This document shows, piece after piece, positions 61,667 through 64,000 of a stretch of 64,000 bases of DNA (positions within the stretch are counted from its first letter, which is position 1; each line of letters starts with the position of its first letter). The notes under the pieces were generated by a model. It made no database searches. It worked only from the letters and a program-made list of their open reading frames with translations, and was not told the DNA's origin. The stretch is from Eubacteriales bacterium (GTDB lineage: Bacteria > Bacillota > Clostridia > Lachnospirales > Lachnospiraceae), in contig JAUNHC010000024.1 of assembly GCA_030524175.1 (NCBI GenBank), forward strand, positions 19,302 to 83,301, in the 5' to 3' direction. Made by a program: the position numbers and the translations under genes.

Positions 61667-63094
61667 TCAGTGCTTCAGGGATTGTTCTGACATCCATTCA
61701 AAAATAGTCTTCCCGTTACCCATTTCCCCTGTCTGTTTACCTTCTTTATAGTCGTTGTCTATCGTACACGCATTGTTCAGCGTATACATCCAACTCATAT
61801 GTCCAAAGTACCGGACAGGATTTCCCTCTTCATCTTTAAAATCACCTGTAATATCATGGACATCCTTCCAATATGTAAAATGGACATTCTCAGCCCCTGC
61901 ATCAATGAGACGCTTGTAAGTAGGTACTGTATTAACCTCCGGCGGTACTACGGTATCGTCTGCTGCATGTGTAAACCATATAGGAATCTCTTTGAGCTGC
62001 TCTATCTGCTCATCTGTTATAAATTCATCACTGTAGGCTTCGCAGATAGGATAAGCTGCTGCAAAATAGTCAGGATATAAAAGCAGCATATTCATGGTCA
62101 TATATCCACCGTTTGAGCAGCCTCCAATATATATTTTATCTGTATCTATTCCGGGGTGATCCTGTACATACTTAAGTATCAGCTCCATTAGCGTTTCTGT
62201 ATAGATAGACTTAATGGATTCCTTTGAAATTTTTATATTCATACCGTTTAATATACCATCTGTGTTCATCCAAAAGGTAGGCGCCTGCGGTACAAGAATA
62301 TAGGCACCGCCCATGATTCCCTGAATTTCCTCATCCACAAGTGTGGTAACCCGGTTTCCCAGAACAGTTCCCCTGGTATCCGTGCCGCCCTCTCCCAATC
62401 CATGAAGCCAGATAATAAGGGGGTGTTTTTCCTTGTCTTCCGGCTGGAAACTAGCGTAGTATAGAGTTTCATTATCATAATTATCATTGAGAATTTCAGG
62501 ATTTTCCGTTGTATAAATTTGGTTGTGTTGGAATTTATCAGCTAAAGTGTATACACTGTTTTCATTTTCAGTATTACATATATATTCTGACCCGTCACTT
62601 CCTTCAAATGTAATAGTATAACTGAAATTCAATAACACATTCATATTTAAACCTGTTTCGGTTTCAGCCCCCAGCACATCGCCATAGCCTTCAAACGGAC
62701 CGGCATACAGCTGGATTGTTACAAAGCTTGTATCTTCTTCTTTTACATTTCCTTCTTCATCCGACAGATACACGGCTTCAATCCGGCGTTCTCCCTGCCC
62801 TGCCGGGGAATCAATGTATTGTCCCATGCTGTAATCCATTGTCTGGACAAGCTTTTCCGTCCCCATATAATTTTTCCGTACTTCCACTGAAATATCATCT
62901 GCGGACAAACTGATGTCTTTGTCTACCTCCCTGCCAAAATCAACAACAATTTTGGTAACCGATGCGCCCCAGTCAAATTCCTGCGTCACTGTTGAATAAG
63001 TAAGGTCATAATCTTTTGTCCCCGCAGCACTGCACGGGGAAATCATCCCTATCACCATCAATGGTATTGCTGCCAATAAAAACTTTCCTTTCAT
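61667..63094 (-). CDS. Secreted alpha/beta-hydrolase esterase with N-terminal beta-domain
   Basis: The 475-residue exported protein has a signal peptide (about 1-24) and an Ig-like/beta N-terminal domain (about 30-190). A C-terminal alpha/beta-hydrolase (about 205-470) resembles PHB-depolymerase/feruloyl-esterase-type enzymes. The oxyanion and nucleophile regions are HPLIIWLHGLGEGGTD and IYIGGCSNGGYMT, with a Ser in GCSNGG in place of the standard GxSxG. The acid/His parts are THAADDTVVPP and YWKDVHDITG. It probably frees acyl groups from plant polymers, which fits the neighbouring rhamnosidase. Confidence 0.87.
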   Translation of the reverse strand: MKGKFLLAAIPLMVIGMISPCSAAGTKDYDLTYSTVTQEFDWGASVTKIVVDFGREVDKDISLSADDISVEVRKNYMGTEKLVQTMDYSMGQYIDSPAGQGERRIEAVYLSDEEGNVKEEDTSFVTIQLYAGPFEGYGDVLGAETETGLNMNVLLNFSYTITFEGSDGSEYICNTENENSVYTLADKFQHNQIYTTENPEILNDNYDNETLYYASFQPEDKEKHPLIIWLHGLGEGGTDTRGTVLGNRVTTLVDEEIQGIMGGAYILVPQAPTFWMNTDGILNGMNIKISKESIKSIYTETLMELILKYVQDHPGIDTDKIYIGGCSNGGYMTMNMLLLYPDYFAAAYPICEAYSDEFITDEQIEQLKEIPIWFTHAADDTVVPPEVNTVPTYKRLIDAGAENVHFTYWKDVHDITGDFKDEEGNPVRYFGHMSWMYTLNNACTIDNDYKEGKQTGEMGNGKTIFEWMSEQSLKH

Positions 63095-63414
63095 TTTGTC
63101 TCTCCTTTCATTTACATCCTCTTTTCCGTAAGTACCGGCCTTTCATACCTGCCTGAAAAGTCTCGAAAAATATATTCTGCTGAAAACTTATCTTGGAATT
63201 ACTATACCATGCAGTGAAAAATCATGGGGATTTCATCATAATCTGCAGTTATTTTTCACAAATCGCATGTGTATTGTGAATTCGTACAAAATAGTCCATT
63301 GTTTTTTGTGCATTTCTCTGGTGTATCCACCAGATTATTGTTAATGAAACAGGGCTGTATCTTTTATCATCCTTTCTTAAGCCGGGTACTGCTTGAATCT
63401 TTTCACAGGTATAA
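63095..63414. other. Intergenic stretch upstream of the esterase gene
   Basis: No gene is visible. The esterase promoter must be here, but I cannot name boxes with confidence. Confidence 0.5.
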
Positions 63415-63464
63415 GAGAAAGCCAGAAGTGTACTGTGGTATACAGATTTTCTTCTGGCTTTCTC
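63415..63464 (-). terminator. Terminator-like hairpin after the CAP-domain gene
   Basis: A perfect 14-bp stem (63415-63428 with 63451-63464) with a 22-nt loop lies about 40 nt after the stop codon of the CAP-domain gene. Confidence 0.65.
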
Positions 63465-63502
63465 TCAATCATTTATTCTGTTGGCACAAAAATTAAACAT
63501 AT

Positions 63503-64000
63503 TTAATACGTAAACAACTGGGTCCAATAATTTGTCCCTGCAGCATTCTGATAATACCCTACACCGATCGTAGTAAAGTTTTTATTCAGAATGTTTGCCC
63601 TGTGGCCCTCACTGTTCATCCAGCCCTGCATAACCTGTTCAGGTGTTTTCTGTCCCCAGGCAATATTTTCACCTGAGCCTCTGTAAGATACTCCCTGCTG
63701 TGTCAGTGCTGTTGAGAAAGAACTTCCATCCGGACGGGTATGAGCGAAGGATTTCTCAATTTCCTTTGCCCGCACCTGTGCTGCAGCCTGAACCTTTGTG
63801 TCTGCAGTAACAGGAGACAATCCCGCTGCCGCACGTTCCTTATTAACCAGATTTACAACCTGCTGGACAAAGTCTGCATTTTCACTGTCCTCACCTGCTC
63901 CGGGATTACCATCAGGTGAATCCGGTGTTCCCGGCTTATTGTTGTCAGGAGACTCCGGAATTTCCGGCTGGTTGTCATCGGGATTCTCTGGGATTTCCGG
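63503..64000 (-). CDS. CAP/SCP-domain secreted protein, C-terminal part (runs off the window)
   Basis: The frame stays open to the right window edge (166 codons), so the N-terminus is missing. The visible part starts with a Pro/Glu/Asp-rich linker of repeated PExPxxPDDNxP-like units (about 40 residues) and continues into a YkwD-like CAP domain. Its conserved sites are DFVQQVVNLVNKERAAG, FAHTRPDGSS, GENIAWG and GHRANILNKNFTTIGVGYY. Spore-coat and wall-associated homologues are common in Clostridia. A TTG inside the frame is not the true start. Confidence 0.88.
   Translation of the reverse strand, partial: PEIPENPDDNQPEIPESPDNNKPGTPDSPDGNPGAGEDSENADFVQQVVNLVNKERAAAGLSPVTADTKVQAAAQVRAKEIEKSFAHTRPDGSSFSTALTQQGVSYRGSGENIAWGQKTPEQVMQGWMNSEGHRANILNKNFTTIGVGYYQNAAGTNYWTQLFTY

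Overview
The window looks like a chromosome segment of a low-to-mid GC, Gram-positive, probably spore-forming Clostridia, most likely Lachnospiraceae (Blautia-like). The reasons are strong AGGAGG ribosome-binding sites, a T-box leader ahead of a eukaryote-type prolyl-tRNA synthetase, MecA, GdpP, sortase B, a CwlD-type amidase, many small Clostridia-type proteins (DUF951, DUF1858, two-cluster ferredoxin) and the YesMN/ABC/glycosidase style of sugar loci. This is inferred from gene content; no rRNA marker is present. Most genes lie on the minus strand, so that strand is probably co-directional with replication.

1-10 kb holds a partial membrane sensor, proS with its T-box, an Rpn-like PD-(D/E)XK protein, a secreted DUF4825-type protein with an OadB-like motif, and a minus-strand series of dCMP deaminase, RpiB, Sua5, an AMP-forming ligase and an SLC13 permease. 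10-18 kb is an apparent five-gene operon joining an FHA-ABC exporter ATPase and its permease to two large polytopic GT-C/DUF2298-like membrane proteins and a polyprenyl-phosphate-sugar-type GT2. 18-29 kb is housekeeping: CwlD, a GH18 SH3 protein, MecA, ferredoxin, a MerR regulator, gdpP-rplI-dnaB, and a diguanylate cyclase divergent from an XRE regulator.

29-40 kb is a carbohydrate locus. It has a solute-binding protein, two permeases, a possible barrel hydrolase or deacetylase, a zinc-ribbon protein and a GH36 enzyme on the minus strand, facing a YesM/YesN-type two-component system on the plus strand. 40-41 kb is rpsF-ssb-rpsR.

41-43.2 kb is the most unusual part. A type III toxin-antitoxin locus is recognisable from two identical 47-nt repeats, a following terminator and a CptN/ToxN-like endoribonuclease gene. 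Next to it lies a winged-helix protein with a C-terminal Uma2-like PD-(D/E)XK domain. DUF951, a sirtuin and sortase B follow.

45-56 kb is a second sugar operon: oxidoreductase, permease, binding protein, a fused permease-ATPase, ROK kinase, NanE, DUF5107-TPR and SIS proteins, with a divergent AraC regulator. 57-64 kb holds a secreted nucleoside hydrolase with a CRP-like site, a GH78 rhamnosidase, a 207-bp inverted-repeat element, a secreted esterase and a truncated CAP-domain protein. Both transporter operons place a hairpin terminator just after the binding-protein gene, which should give more binding protein than membrane components.
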